NCBI RefSeq assembly: GCF_023168325.1
Contig: NZ_AP025688.1
Span: forward strand, 1,860,001 to 1,924,000
Direction: 5' to 3'
Length of the DNA stretch: 64,000 nt
Source of the DNA: Tsukamurella sp. PLM1
Lineage (GTDB): Bacteria > Actinomycetota > Actinomycetes > Mycobacteriales > Mycobacteriaceae
In this document: piece after piece, positions 31,663 to 41,634 of the stretch
Layout of the letters: each line of letters begins with the position of its first letter
How positions within the stretch are numbered: position 1 is the stretch's first letter
The notes under the pieces: generated by a model
The model's input: the letters and a program-made list of their open reading frames with translations, nothing else
What the model was told of the DNA's origin: nothing
Database searches by the model: none
Position numbers and translations under genes: made by a program

Positions 31663-32945
31663 CTAGCCCCGGCCGCCCGACGGTGCCACAGCCCCGCTCC
31701 GGCGTCCGCCTCGTGGCGGCCGGGCTCGTCTTCGGGCGGTAGGGGTCGGTCGATGCCCTCGTCCAGACGGTTCTCGGCGCGGGCGTCGAAGTACCGGAAC
31801 ACGAGCACGCAGAACGGCACCACGATCAGCAGCGACCAGCCGAGCGTGCACTTGAGGTACGCCAGCGTCCGCCCGAACGCGGGCCACTTGCCCGACAGCC
31901 AGTTGTCGTAACTGAGGAAGCCGTACACGGCGACCCAGGACACCCAGTTGCCCAGCACCGAACTGCGGTAGACCACCGTCATCAGCATGGGGAACAGCAG
32001 CATCGAGTAGTAGCCCTGGCCCAGCGAGCCCACCAGCCACAGCGTGGTCAGCATGATGCCCGTGGCCGTCGCCATCCAGAGGAGCTCGTTGCTCTTGCTG
32101 TAGAAGCGCCACAGCAGGTAGACGGACACCGCGGCCATGATGACGACGCCCGCGCGGAGCAGCAGCGACAGCCAGTCCGGCAGGCCGAAGTACTGGGCGT
32201 TCCCCTGGATCGAGCTGTTGTAGTAGTCCCGTGCCTCCCCGAGGTAGGGCACGGTGCGCCGCAGGAAGTTGCCCGGATCGGCCGAGAGTGCGAACCCGAG
32301 CCCGAGCAGCGCGAACGGGATGCCGATGCCCGTGATGAGCGCCTTCCACTGCTTGTTGAGCAGGATGAACAGGAACAGCACCGCCAGCATGGGCGGCTTG
32401 ACGGCGAGCGCGAGCCCGAGTGGGACGCCCGCCCAGAGGTCCTTCCGTTCGAGCAGCAGAGCCATCGTGACGACCAGCGCGAGCAGTACGAAGCAGTTGA
32501 AGTTCGTGTACACCAGTGTGCTGGTCACGGCCTCCGTCGCGACGGCGAAGAACAACACCGCGGGCGCCACGATCGAGTTCAACCCGTACCCGAACATCCG
32601 GATCATCACGTACAGCGCGACGAGCAGCGCCACGGTGCTCAGCCCCACGAAGATGTACCGCGACGTCTCGGGGTCGAAGTACCCGAACGGGGCCATGAGC
32701 AGCGTGCCCGACGGCGGGTACAGGTAGTGGGGGTCCACGGTGTCGTAGTTCTCGATGTACACCGGTTCGTGCCGCAGGAACCGCACGGCCGCGTCGTACA
32801 CGGTGGTGAAGTCGTCCGTCTTGGCGCGATTGGGGACGAGGATGACCAGCCGCTGCAGCAGCGTGAGCAGGGCCAGGGGCCACAGGATGGCCTTGACCAC
32901 GAGAGCGGGGTCGGACTTCATCCGGGCGAGAGCGACTGACGACAC
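31663..32945 (-). CDS. aftC: Arabinofuranan alpha-(1->3)-arabinosyltransferase AftC
   Basis: AftC is a GT-C glycosyltransferase of the plasma membrane that adds alpha-1,3 arabinofuranose branches from decaprenyl-phosphoarabinose to arabinogalactan and lipoarabinomannan. The 427-residue protein (Mycobacterium form about 433) has ten or more helices and the conserved loop TDDFTTVYDAAVRFL with YDTVDPHYLYPPSGTLLMAPFGYF. One missing G at 31692-31695 converts the natural end (AVAPSGGRG-stop at 31663) into a false read-through to msrB. The start is GTG 32945, or ATG 32921 with a shorter N-terminus. Confidence 0.9.
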
Positions 32946-32971
32946 GGATGAACCGTACCGAACGCCGCGCG

Positions 32972-34517
32972 TCACGCCGGGCACGCCCGCGCTGATGGGG
33001 CGTCCACCTTGTCCAGATAGGGCACGATCGACTTCTGGATGCACGCCGACCGGACCACGGCACCGTCGCCCAGACCGGCCCAGGTGATGCTGGTGGGCTT
33101 GGCCCCGACGACGGTGAGCTGCCCGGTGAGCGTCTCGAGCGCGGACCGGGCGGTGAGCGGATCGGCGGCCGCGGTCGCGACCACGGAGGGCACGGACAGG
33201 TCCGTGAGCGCCGGCGGCGCGGGCATCGCCGGGAACGAACCGCAGACGGACATGTCCAGGGCGCTCGCCGCCCGAGCCGGTACTGCGGGCCCCATTTCTG
33301 TGCGGATGCCTTCACCTGGTCGGGGGAGGCCTTGGTGACCGCGTCGGAGCAGCGGCCCACGTACTGCCCGTCGCTGCCCAGCGCGTCGTCCGCGGTGCGC
33401 AGCACGCGCGCAGGGGTGCCGAGTCGCCGGTCCGGGCGCCCTGCAGGGCCGCCGCTAGGCGGGTGATGCGCGCGGCGCGGTCGCCCGGCCCGACGCCGAG
33501 GGTGACGGCGACGGCCCGTCGGACATCGGAGTCCGTGAAGGCACCCAGCCGGCCCGACGCGGCGCGGTCGATGACGTCGCGGACCGCGGCGGCGGGGTCC
33601 GCGCCCAGCGCACACGACGAGCCGCACTGCGCGGCGAACGCGTCGACGGTGTCCGACAGGCCCTTGGCCGCGTCCTCCGCCCGCTGGATCTCGGTGCCGT
33701 TGTAGCGGACGGGGGAGTCGAGGACCAGGCGCGCGACCTGCGCGGGGTGCTTCGCCGCGTAGGCGAGCGCCGTGGTCGAGCCGTCGCCGACGGCGAGCAG
33801 GCCCAGTGCGGGAACGTTCCATGCGGTGCGCAGCGCCTCGAGGTCGTCGGCCGCGCCGACGGCCGAGTACTCGGTGAGCGTCGCGGGGAACGCGTCGCCG
33901 CAGGCGGTGGCGGCCTCGCGGGCCGCGGCGCCGACCGCGGTGATCCGCGTGTCGAGGTCGCCGCTCGCGGTACCGACGCTGCGCATCGCGGCTCGTTGCG
34001 GGGCCGACCGGCAGGTGAGCCCGCCCGACGCGCCGATCCGCGGCGCTCGACCGCGACCACCGGCCGGTTCGCGAGCAGGGTGCGTCGCCCGATGCGAGGG
34101 TCGCGAGCGCGCGCTGCCCCGTGAACTCGGTCCCGCCGACCAGCACCAGGGGCGCCGCCCCGTCGGGCGTGCCGGGCACCTCGGCACGGGTGAGCGCGAG
34201 CTGCAGCGGGGATTCCGACTCACCGAGGTGCACCGTCAGGCTGGCGCATTGCAGGGTGGCGTTGCCGGCCGCGGGCGTGTCGTACTTGTCGGCGAGCCTG
34301 CCCGAGCAGTCCTGCCAGGGCAGGGGGTCCTTCTCGGGCGCCTTCCACGCGGGGCCCTTCGGCTGCGGGTTCTCGGGCGTCGACGGTGCGCGGCGGTCCT
34401 TCCCGAAGTCCGTCACGTAGTCCGGCGTGGGCGCCGGTATCGGGGCGCAGGCGGTCACGGCCGGGCGCTGGCCAGCACGCCGGCCAGGGCGGCGGCGAGG
34501 GGACGGAGACGCGGCAT
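32972..34517 (-). CDS. Secreted lipoprotein alpha/beta hydrolase (Rv2672-type protease)
   Basis: The start MPRLRPLAAALAGVLASA and a lipobox ending in VTAC mark a lipoprotein exported and anchored outside the membrane. The body resembles tripeptidyl-aminopeptidase-like alpha/beta hydrolases (PLPWQDCSGRLADKYD, LPLVLVGG-like oxyanion strand, LGLLAVGDGSTTALAYAAKHP around the nucleophile serine, and a C-terminal TAP-like domain PALTDLSVPSVVATAAADPLT with a late histidine region). Five or six one-base indels (near 34465, 34078, 34045, 33412 and 33290) scatter it over three frames. No in-frame stop is needed once they are repaired, so the gene is probably intact. It lies between ribD-like and aftC as in Mycobacterium. 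Confidence 0.75.
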
Positions 34518-34553
34518 GCCGTTCACCCTAACGAGGCGCGGACGATTCCCAGG

Positions 34554-35165
34554 TCAGCGCCGCCAGCGTGTGTAGAGGTAGCCCTCGTCGTCGCCCAGGA
34601 CGGGACCGCGCGTCCAGTGGGCCGTCGACAGGTCGGTGCCGCTCACGATGCGCCGGCCGGTGCCGCCGACGACCATCGGCGCGACGGTCAGGCACAGCTC
34701 GTCGATCAGGTCCTGCGCGAGGAGGGCGCCGAGCACGCCGGGGCCGCCCTCGGCCAGGACGCGCCGCAGGCCGCGCGTGTGCAGATCCTGCAGCACCTGC
34801 CGCAGGTCCACTGATTCGCCGTGTCCCGAGTACACCAGTGGCTCCCGGCCGTCGCCGGGATACAGTCGCGGTGTGCGGGCGACGTCGCCGCGGGTGACGA
34901 TCGCGAGCGCGGGGTGGGCCGGGGTGCCGTAGTCCTCGTCGCGGACCGTCGCCGCCCCGACCAGGACCACATCGGCCTCGGCGCGCAGCGCACGGAACAG
35001 TCGGCGGTCGCCATCGCCGCCGAGCCCGCCGGAGCGCCCGGCCGCGGTCGCGCTGCCGTCCAGGGAGCTGATCATGTTGGCCCGCACGTACGGCCGCCCG
35101 TCCGCTTCGGGGTGCCGGTAGAGCTCCGCGAGCGCGTCGGGGTCGGTGGGGAGGGCGGCGATCAT
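34554..35165 (-). CDS. RibD C-terminal-type pyrimidine reductase
   Basis: The 203-residue protein is the reductase half of RibD without the deaminase (Rv2671-type): PYVRANMISSLDGSATAAGRSGGLGG binds NADPH and substrate, ADVVLVGAATVRDEDYG and RRVLAEGGPGVLGALLAQDLIDELCLTVAPMVVGG follow. Family members reduce 5-amino-6-ribosylaminouracil phosphate, and the mycobacterial protein can also replace dihydrofolate reductase. ATG 35165 is preferred; a longer in-frame extension lacks homology. It is divergent from zapE by 58 bases. Confidence 0.85.
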   Translation of the reverse strand: MIAALPTDPDALAELYRHPEADGRPYVRANMISSLDGSATAAGRSGGLGGDGDRRLFRALRAEADVVLVGAATVRDEDYGTPAHPALAIVTRGDVARTPRLYPGDGREPLVYSGHGESVDLRQVLQDLHTRGLRRVLAEGGPGVLGALLAQDLIDELCLTVAPMVVGGTGRRIVSGTDLSTAHWTRGPVLGDDEGYLYTRWRR

Positions 35166-35223
35166 TCCGCGACCGTAGCGAAGATTTCGGCGCACGGCGG
35201 CCCGCCGCATATGATCAGCACTC

Positions 35224-36252
35224 ATGACGCTGCATCTGAAGGATCGCAACCCGACGGTGACGCCGGAGCAGATGGTGGAGCAGCTCGTTCCGCCGGAGAT
35301 GTTCAGCGAGGTGAGCTTCGACAGCTACATCCCGGATCCCAACGAACCGACGCAGGCGGCGGCGGTGCAGACGGGCCGCCGGTTCGTGGCGGACGTGATC
35401 AAGCTGACCAAGCAGCGCAACAAGAAGGGCCTGTTCGGGCGCAAGAGCACGCCGCCGCACGGCGTGGGCCTGTACCTCGACGGCGGGTTCGGCGTGGGCA
35501 AGACCCACCTGCTGGCGTCGATCTTCCACAGCGTCCCGTCGCCCAAGTCGTTCGGCACGTTCGTCGAGTACACGCACCTCGTGGGCGCGCTCGGCTTCAA
35601 TCGCTGCGTGGAGTACCTCTCGGACCACAGTGTGCTGTGCATCGACGAGTTCGAGCTCGACGATCCGGGCGACACGATGGTCATGTCGCGGCTGCTCACG
35701 GAGCTCGCGGCGCGGGGCGTGTCGATCGTCGCCACCTCGAACACGCTGCCCGGCCAGCTCGGCGAGGGTCGGTTCGCGGCGCAGGACTTCCTGCGCGAGA
35801 TCAACAAGCTCAGCTCGGTCTTCGAGTCGGTGCGCGTGGACGGCCCGGACTACCGTCACCGCGACCTGCCGCCCGCCCCGGATCCCCTGACCGACGACGA
35901 GCTCATCGCGATCGCGGAGGCCGACCCGACCGCCACGCTGGACACGTTCGACGCGCTGTCGGAGCACCTGTCCAAGCTGCACCCGTCGCGGTACAAGCAG
36001 CTGGTCGAGGGCATCTCCAAGGTGTGCATCAGCGGTGTGCACCCGGCCGACAACCAGACGGTGGCGCTGCGCATCGTGGTGCTCGCGGACCGGCTGTACG
36101 ACGCCGGGATCCCCGTGCTGGTCTCGGGCGCGAAGCTGGACGAGATCTTCACGCCGGAGATGGTGGCCGGCGGCTACCGGAAGAAGTACCTGCGCGCCAC
36201 GTCGCGCCTGCTCGCGCTGTCGCGCTTCGCGTCGGCGGACGCCGCCAAGTAG
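35224..36252 (+). CDS. zapE: Cell division ATPase ZapE (AFG1 family)
   Basis: This 342-residue AAA-type ATPase has Walker A GGFGVGKTHLLAS near residue 85, Walker B LCIDEFELDD near 140, the sensor region IVATSNTLPGQL, and ANQTVALRIVVLADRLYD near the C-terminus. It matches AFG1/ZapE (Rv2670c), which acts on the Z-ring in Enterobacteria; the role in mycolata is less clear. Start ATG 35224. A strong terminator follows 15 bases after the stop. Confidence 0.88.
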   Translation: MTLHLKDRNPTVTPEQMVEQLVPPEMFSEVSFDSYIPDPNEPTQAAAVQTGRRFVADVIKLTKQRNKKGLFGRKSTPPHGVGLYLDGGFGVGKTHLLASIFHSVPSPKSFGTFVEYTHLVGALGFNRCVEYLSDHSVLCIDEFELDDPGDTMVMSRLLTELAARGVSIVATSNTLPGQLGEGRFAAQDFLREINKLSSVFESVRVDGPDYRHRDLPPAPDPLTDDELIAIAEADPTATLDTFDALSEHLSKLHPSRYKQLVEGISKVCISGVHPADNQTVALRIVVLADRLYDAGIPVLVSGAKLDEIFTPEMVAGGYRKKYLRATSRLLALSRFASADAAK

Positions 36253-36267
36253 CGCCCCTGACGCACC

Positions 36268-36304
36268 GACACCCGCCCGGTGGTGTGTGGGCCGGGCGGG
36301 TGTC
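36268..36304 (+). terminator. Strong hairpin terminator after zapE
   Basis: GACACCCGCCCGG (36268-36280) pairs perfectly over 13 bases with CCGGGCGGGTGTC (36292-36304) around an 11-base loop, 15 bases past the zapE stop. There is no T run. Confidence 0.8.
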
Positions 36305-36439
36305 CAGGGTGAGGGTGCCGGAGAGTGAGACGGATCCCACTTCGCTGACAAGCTTGACTGTACGGTAATTCACAGTGACTTGCGACACCTTTCGGTATCG
36401 CAAGGTGCTGTGGCGAGTCGCGGCGGGTCGCGGGTCCGG
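36305..36439. other. Gene-free spacer with a hairpin between zapE and csoR
   Basis: This is locally richer in A/T than its neighbours, with TTGACT at 36354-36359. An imperfect 11-bp hairpin CTTGCGACACC/GGTATCGCAAG (36379-36404, one mismatch, TTTC loop) may terminate the minus-strand csoR transcript. No gene is seen. Confidence 0.45.
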
Positions 36440-36754
36440 TCAGCGGGTGAACCGGGCGATCGCGTCCGACGCCTCCTTGATCTTCGCGGCCGTCTCCGCG
36501 TCGTCACCGGAGCGCGCCGCGTCCACGACGCAGTGCCCCAGGTGGTCCTCCAGCAGGCCCAGGCCGACCGCTTGGAGCGCCTTCGTCATCGCCGACACCT
36601 GGGTGAGGATGTCGATGCAGTACTTCTCCTCCTCGACCATCCGCTGCAGCCCGCGGGCACGGCCCTCGATGCGCCGCAACCGCTTGAGGTACTCGTCCTT
36701 GTCGGACATGTAGCCGTGATGGTGCTCAGTGGTCTGCTCGGTCATGTGGATCAT
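36440..36754 (-). CDS. csoR: Copper-sensing transcriptional repressor CsoR
   Basis: CsoR releases operator DNA on binding Cu(I). The 104-residue all-helical protein carries the ligand triad Cys46, His71 and Cys75 (EEEKYCIDIL, EDHLGHCVV), with the same 25 and 4 residue spacing as the characterised Mycobacterium CsoR, and a histidine-rich N-terminus. The start at ATG 36754 overlaps the copA stop by four bases; ATG 36745 is an alternative with better ribosome-binding spacing. Unusually it lies downstream of copA in the operon, so it is autoregulated through the copA promoter. Confidence 0.93.
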   Translation of the reverse strand: MIHMTEQTTEHHHGYMSDKDEYLKRLRRIEGRARGLQRMVEEEKYCIDILTQVSAMTKALQAVGLGLLEDHLGHCVVDAARSGDDAETAAKIKEASDAIARFTR

Positions 36755-38975
36755 TGTCCCTTCTCGGGCGTGAATCCCCGCAGTCGCAGGCTGTTGCTCA
36801 CCACGAAGACCGACGACAGGGCCATCGCGGCGCCCGCCAACATCGGGTTGAGCAGGCCGGCGGCGGCCAGCGGGAGTGCGGCCACGTTGTAGGCGAATGC
36901 CCAGAACAGGTTCGACCTGATGGTCCGGAGAGTGCGCCGCGAGAGCCGGATCGCGTCGACCACGGTCCGCAGGTCGCCGCTCACGAGCGTGAGGTCGGCC
37001 GCCTCGATCGCGGCGTCGGTTCCGGTGCCCATGGCGATGCCGAGGTCCGCGGTCGCGAGTGCGGCCGCGTCGTTGACCCCGTCGCCGACCATCGCCACTG
37101 TGGAGCCGTCGGCCTGCAAGCGGCGCACGGTCTCGACCTTCTGCTCCGGCAGTACGTCGGCGATGACCTCGTCGATGCCCACCCGGTCCGCGATGTACCG
37201 GGCGGCCCGCTCGTTGTCGCCGGTGACCATGATCGGCCGCAGCCCCAGTTCACGCAGCCGCGCTACCGCGCCGGTGGCGGAGGGCTTGACCTCGTCGCCC
37301 ACGACCAGGACGCCGTGCACGGCACCGTTCCACCCGACCGCGACGGGGTCATCCCGCGCGCCTGGGCACCGTCGAACGCCGCGCGCAGGCCGGGCGGCAA
37401 CGCGCCCACCAGGTCCGGGCGGCCCACCGTCACCGTCCGTCCGCCGACGGTGCCCCGGACGCCCCGGCCCGGCAGGTTCTCGAAGGCGTCGACGGGGGCG
37501 AGCTCTGCACGTTCGCGGGCGGCGTCGGCGATCGCTCGGGCGATGGGGTGCTCGGAGGCGTGCTCGAGGGCGCCGGCCGACGCGAGTACGTCGGTCTCGT
37601 CGACGCCGGGACCGGCGTGCAGGGCGTGCAGCCGCATGACACCGGTGGTCGCGGTGCCTGTCTTGTCCAGCAGCACGGTGTTCACGTGGCGGGTGGATTC
37701 GAGGACCTCCGGGCCCCGGATCAGGATGCCGAGCTGGGCACCCCGGCCGGTGCCGACGAGGAGCGCTGTGGGCGTGGCGAGTCCGAGTGCGCACGGGCAG
37801 GCGATGATGAGTACCGAGACGGCGGCGGTCAGCGCCGTCGACGTGGACGCGCCTGTGCCCAGCCAGAAGCCCAGTGTCGCGACGGCCAACGCGATCACGA
37901 TCGGGACGAAGACCCCGGAGATCCGGTCCGCGAGGCGCTGCGCGCGGGACTTCCCCGCCTGCGCGTCCTCGATGAGGCGGCTCATCTGCGCGAGCCCGGT
38001 GTCGGCGCCGACGCGGATTGCGCGCACCACGAGCCGGCCGCCCGCGTTGATCGTCGCGCCGGTGACCGGATCGCCGGGGCGCACCTCGACCGGCACGGAT
38101 TCACCGGTGAGCAACGCGGCGTCGATCGCGGACTGCCCGGCGACGACGACGCCGTCGGTCGCGATCTTCTCGCCCGGCCGGACCACGAACTCGTCGCCGA
38201 CGGAGAGGCGGTCGATCGGCACGCGGGTCTCGACGCCGTCGCGCAGCACCGTCGCGTCCTTCGCGCCCAGGTCGAGCAGCGCGCGCAGCGCGGCGCCGGC
38301 GGTGCGCTTGCTCCGGGCCTCGAAGTAGCGGCCGGCCAGCAGGAACGTGGTGACCCCGGCGGCGGCCTCGAGGTAGATGTTCCCGGCACCGTCGGTGCGC
38401 TCGATCGCGAGGCGGAACGGGTGCGTCATCCCCGAGGTCCCAGCGGTGCCCCAGAACAGCGCGTACACCGACCACCCGAAGGCGGCGAGCGTGCCCATCG
38501 AGATCAACGTGTCCATGGTGGCCGCGCCGTGCCGCAGGTTCGCCCAGGCGGCGCGGTGGAAGGGATACCCGCCCCACACGACCACGGGTGCGGCCAATGC
38601 GAGCGAGAGCCATTGCCAGGAGCGGAACTGCAGCGCCGGGATCATGGCCATGGCGATCACGGGGATCGTGAGCGCGAGGCTGATCAGGAGGCGTTGCCGG
38701 AGCGCGTCGGCAGGGTCGCGTGGGTCGGCCGCCGGATCCGGGTGCGACGGTGCCGGCGCGTGCGCCGTGTAGCCCGCCCGCGCAACGGCGTCGACGAGGT
38801 GTTCTGTCGTGGTACCCGCGGGCGCGACGATGTGCGCCTTCTCGGTGGCGAAGTTGACGGTGGCGGTGACGCCGTCGAGCTTGCCCAGAGTGCGCTCGAT
38901 CCGGTTCGCGCACGACGCGCAGGTCATCCCCTCGATCTCGAGATCCACCGCGACGGTGGGGGCGCATTCCGGCAT
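36751..38975 (-). CDS. copA: Copper-translocating P1B-type ATPase CopA
   Basis: CopA exports Cu(I) across the plasma membrane using ATP. The 741-residue protein has one N-terminal heavy-metal domain with GMTCASC (Cys19, Cys22), eight helices, the membrane metal site [10 protein letters not shown], the phosphorylation motif DKTGT, the TGES actuator loop, the HP motif in ASEHPIARA, and [10 protein letters not shown]. One base is missing in the G run at 37344-37347 ([10 protein letters not shown]) and breaks the frame. It starts at ATG 38975 directly behind a CsoR operator and shares its stop with the start of csoR. Confidence 0.94.
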
Positions 38976-38981
38976 ACTGTC

Positions 38982-38999
38982 ATGATACCCCCTGGGGTA
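38982..38999 (-). promoter_or_regulatory. CsoR operator overlapping the copA promoter
   Basis: TACCCC-CT-GGGGTA (38986-38999) is the G/C-tract inverted repeat typical of CsoR boxes. On the minus strand TATCAT (38987-38982) overlaps its edge as a -10 element and ends 7 bases before the A of the copA ATG, implying a leaderless transcript repressed by CsoR. Confidence 0.8.
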
Positions 39000-39016
39000 A
39001 TGGCGCCGAGTGCCGG

Positions 39017-40579
39017 TCAGATGGGCGAGATCGAGCGGCGCTTGTGCGGGACGCGGGGCGGGCGGCGTTTGACGCGCCGCAGCGCCTCGGCGAGCATCGG
39101 GCGGGTCGCGGAGGGCAGCACCACGTCGTCGATGCCGAAGCCGTCGGCGGCGAGCAGCGGGTCGACGTTGGCCTGGAACAGCGTGATCAGGTCGGAGCGG
39201 GCCTGCTGCGGGTCGGGCGCGCCCTCGTACTGCGAGCGGAATGCGAGGTCGACGGCGCTCTCGATGGGGATGGCGCAGATCTCGGCGGTCGGCCAGGCGA
39301 GGGAGAGGTCGGCCTGGATGCTGCGGCCGCCGCCCATCGCGATGTACGCCGCGCCGTAGGCCTTGCGCGTGACGATCACGAACCGCGGCACTGTGGCCGC
39401 GCCGAGCTCGTACCCGAGGCGGGCGCTACGGCGCACCAGATTCGTCTCCTCGGCGCCCGCGCCGACGAGGAACCCGGGCAGGTCGATGAGAATCAGCAGG
39501 GGGAGGCCGTAGGCGTCGCACACCGCGATGAAATGCGCGGCCTTCTCGCAGGCGTGGGCGTCGAGCGCGCCGGCGTGGAAGCGGGGCTGGTTCGCGATCA
39601 CGCCCATCGGCCTGCCGTCGACGCGGATCAGCGCGGTCGCGATGTTCGGCGCGTGCTGTCGCTTGAGCTCGAAGACGGTGTCCAGGTCGGCGATGCCCTC
39701 GATCACCTCGAGCACGTCGTAGGCCTGCCGCATCGACGCGGGGATCATGGTGTCGAGGTCCGCAGCCGTGTCGCCGGGCGCGTACGGGCCGGCGGCGATC
39801 ACCGGTTCGCCCGCGGCCGACGGCGGGAGATAGCTCAGGAACGCGCGGATCGCGTCGAGGGCCTCGCGCTCGTCCGCGGTCACCACGTCCACGACGCCGC
39901 GTTCGGCCTGGAGGTCTGCGCCGCCGATCTCGTCGTTGGTGAGGGTCTCGCCCGTGGCGGCCTGGACCAGGGGAGCGGACGAGATGCCGATCGTGCCCAT
40001 GCCGCGCACGATGGTGACGAAGTCGCAACACGCCGAGATGTTCGCCGGCGCACCGAAACCCGGCCCCATCATCGCCGCCACGAGCGGGACGTGCCCGGAC
40101 AGGTCCGCGAGCCGCAGGAGCAGCTGCGATCCCGGTGCGGCCAGGCGCGAGTCGAGCGCTTCCTGCATGCGGTGACCGCCGCCGTCCATGAGCATGATCA
40201 GCGGGATCTCGTCGAGCAGAGCGCGTTCCGCGCAGCGGTCGAGCTTCGCCATTCCGGTGGCGCCGTTGCTGCCGCCGAGCACGGTGAAATCGAACGCCGC
40301 GATCGCCGCGGGCCGTCCGTCGATGTACCCGATCCCGGTGACCACGCCGTCTCCGGGTGCGACCAGCGGCGCGGCGCCCTGCTGCGCCGGGCCCGGGCCG
40401 GCGAGGGCGCCGAACTCGTGGAACCCGCCGTTCGCCAGGACGGCGACGCGCTCGCGGGCGGTCATCTTGCCGCGCCTGTGCTGTTTGGCCACCTTCTCGG
40501 CCCGCGCCTCGTCGGAGACCGCCTGGTAAGCGGCGATGACGCGGTCGTTCAGGTCCTGTTCCGGCGTGGGTTCGCTCAC
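39017..40579 (-). CDS. Acyl-CoA carboxylase carboxyltransferase (beta) subunit
   Basis: This 520-residue crotonase-fold carboxyltransferase transfers CO2 from biotin to an acyl-CoA (propionyl-CoA/acetyl-CoA family). It has [28 protein letters not shown], the acyl-CoA-site glycines in [19 protein letters not shown], and in the second half [29 protein letters not shown]. There is no biotin or biotin-carboxylase partner beside it, so it must use subunits encoded elsewhere. It is intact and starts at ATG 40579. Which acyl-CoA it uses is unknown. Confidence 0.85.
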   Translation of the reverse strand: MSEPTPEQDLNDRVIAAYQAVSDEARAEKVAKQHRRGKMTARERVAVLANGGFHEFGALAGPGPAQQGAAPLVAPGDGVVTGIGYIDGRPAAIAAFDFTVLGGSNGATGMAKLDRCAERALLDEIPLIMLMDGGGHRMQEALDSRLAAPGSQLLLRLADLSGHVPLVAAMMGPGFGAPANISACCDFVTIVRGMGTIGISSAPLVQAATGETLTNDEIGGADLQAERGVVDVVTADEREALDAIRAFLSYLPPSAAGEPVIAAGPYAPGDTAADLDTMIPASMRQAYDVLEVIEGIADLDTVFELKRQHAPNIATALIRVDGRPMGVIANQPRFHAGALDAHACEKAAHFIAVCDAYGLPLLILIDLPGFLVGAGAEETNLVRRSARLGYELGAATVPRFVIVTRKAYGAAYIAMGGGRSIQADLSLAWPTAEICAIPIESAVDLAFRSQYEGAPDPQQARSDLITLFQANVDPLLAADGFGIDDVVLPSATRPMLAEALRRVKRRPPRVPHKRRSISPI

Positions 40580-40698
40580 CGTCGGAAGTTAGCAGGCGAT
40601 CACTGCGTGGGTGGACACGTGGTGGACGAGTGGCCGGGGTTCGTCCATTCCCGCCGGTCCGCCGCCCGGCGGCGCGCCGCCCCGCCTACCCTTCAAGG

Positions 40699-40905
40699 AT
40701 GAGCATCATGTTGGGTGGGCTGGTCCTGATCGTCGTGCTGGCGCTGGTCGCGGGACTGATCGCGGGGGTGGTGTTCCTGATCGTCTGGGCGACCAAGCGG
40801 AAGAACCCGACCGCGCCGCCGCCGTACCCGTATCCGCCGTCTCCGCCGCAGCAGGGCCAGTGGCCACCGCAGGGCGGGGATCCGGGGCCGCGGCGGGGCG
40901 CCTAG
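40699..40905 (+). CDS. Small membrane protein with proline-rich tail
   Basis: The 68-residue protein has one strong N-terminal helix (about residues 5-30, GGLVLIVVLALVAGLIAGVVFLIVW), a short basic stretch KRKN and a proline-, tyrosine- and glutamine-rich cytosolic tail. CAAGG precedes the ATG at 40699. I do not recognise a family. It overlaps the convergent YCII-like gene by four bases at its end. Confidence 0.5.
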   Translation: MSIMLGGLVLIVVLALVAGLIAGVVFLIVWATKRKNPTAPPPYPYPPSPPQQGQWPPQGGDPGPRRGA

Positions 40906-41243
40906 CCGGGCAGTGCATCTCCCGGGAAACCTAGGCACGGGTAGACCTCGGCGTGCATCATCTCGGCTCGCACGCACGGGTCGTCGGCAATGATTTCTTC
41001 AGCGCGCTCGGTGGGCACAGTCATGATCGCCGTCCCCGCAAGCTGCTCGTCGAGGATCGGGCACAGGATCACGATGACGCCGTCGGCGCGCAGTGAGACC
41101 ATGCGCCGTTGGTGCTCCAGCTCGATGGCGTCGGCGCCGTCCTGAGCGCGCCGCGGGCCCCAGCGGAGGATCACCAGGCTGAACGGCTTCGCGGATTGCG
41201 CCAGGTCCTGGATCTGCTCGTTCGTCACCGTTGTGCTCATCAT
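40902..41243 (-). CDS. YCII-related domain protein
   Basis: The 113-residue protein has the dimeric ferredoxin-like YCII fold pattern: PFSLVILRWGP at strand 1, LEHQRRMVSLRADGVIVILCPI, TAIMTVPTERAEEIIADDPCVRAEMMHAEVYPC. Family members are small enzymes or accessory proteins without a fixed function. The start is ATG 41243, or ATG 41240 one codon later. It stands alone between a carboxyltransferase and the tRNA cluster. Confidence 0.65.
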   Translation of the reverse strand: MMSTTVTNEQIQDLAQSAKPFSLVILRWGPRRAQDGADAIELEHQRRMVSLRADGVIVILCPILDEQLAGTAIMTVPTERAEEIIADDPCVRAEMMHAEVYPCLGFPGDALPG

Positions 41244-41350
41244 CTGCTCCAGGACGGATCAGTCGGTTCGGTCCGACTCACGGTACTGCCATCGGCTGCG
41301 GCGGGTGCTCCCTTCGGAGGTCACGCGGCTGCGCCTGCAGAAGTGGCGGA

Positions 41351-41378
41351 AGCCCCGGCCGCGTGCGCGACCGGGGCT
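41351..41378 (-). terminator. Terminator downstream of the tRNA-Gly gene
   Basis: AGCCCCGG (41351-41358) and CCGGGGCT (41371-41378) form an 8-bp stem just past the 3' end of the minus-strand tRNA-Gly, closing the tRNA operon. Confidence 0.65.
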
Positions 41379-41380
41379 TC

Positions 41381-41455
41381 TGGAGCGGATGACGGGATTC
41401 GAACCCGCGACCCTCACCTTGGCAAGGTGATGCGCTACCACTGCGCTACATCCGC
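41381..41455 (-). tRNA. tRNA-Gly(GCC), with encoded CCA
   Basis: The minus strand reads GCGGATG...CATCCGC with D, anticodon and T arms complete. The anticodon loop TTGCCAA gives GCC, glycine. The 3' CCA is encoded at 41383-41381. The sequence is the same as the second copy at 41726-41797 over the 72 mature bases. Confidence 0.95.
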
Positions 41456-41478
41456 CTGTCCCTGGGGACTCAATCAAA

Positions 41479-41500
41479 AACCCCCTGTCTCCAGGGGGTT
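41479..41500 (-). terminator. Intrinsic terminator downstream of tRNA-Val(GAC)
   Basis: AACCCCCTG (41479-41487) and CAGGGGGTT (41492-41500) pair over 9 bases. On the minus strand the stem is followed by a run of T, a classical intrinsic terminator. It would separate tRNA-Val from the tRNA-Gly downstream. Confidence 0.75.
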
Positions 41501-41508
41501 CTCGATTG

Positions 41509-41584
41509 TGGTGCGCGATACTGGGATTGAACCAGTGACCTCTTCCGTGTCAGGGAAGCGCTCTCCCACTGAGCTAATCGCGCC
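41509..41584 (-). tRNA. tRNA-Val(GAC), with encoded CCA
   Basis: The minus strand starts GGCGCGATTAGCTCAG and ends in a paired CGCGC, discriminator A and CCA. The loop CTGACAC gives anticodon GAC, valine. All four arms pair. Confidence 0.95.
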
Positions 41585-41600
41585 TATTCAGGAAGTGGTG

Positions 41601-41629
41601 CTCAGCCGCTCCGTTGCGGAGTGGCTGAG
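41601..41629 (-). terminator. Hairpin between tRNA-Cys and tRNA-Val
   Basis: CTCAGCCGCTCCG (41601-41613) pairs with CGGAGTGGCTGAG (41617-41629) with one mismatch and a 3-base loop. It may be a partial terminator or a processing site between the tRNAs. Confidence 0.5.
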
Positions 41630-41634
41630 CGTGT

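Noticed and set aside
31236..33044. A single open frame joining AftC and MsrB as if they were a fusion protein
   Set aside because: Adding one G at 31692-31695 restores the natural AftC stop at 31663 and leaves MsrB with its own ATG, matching the separate genes of relatives.
36354..36382. A plus-strand promoter at TTGACT in the zapE-csoR spacer
   Set aside because: No acceptable -10 box is found 16-18 bases downstream and no plus-strand gene follows.
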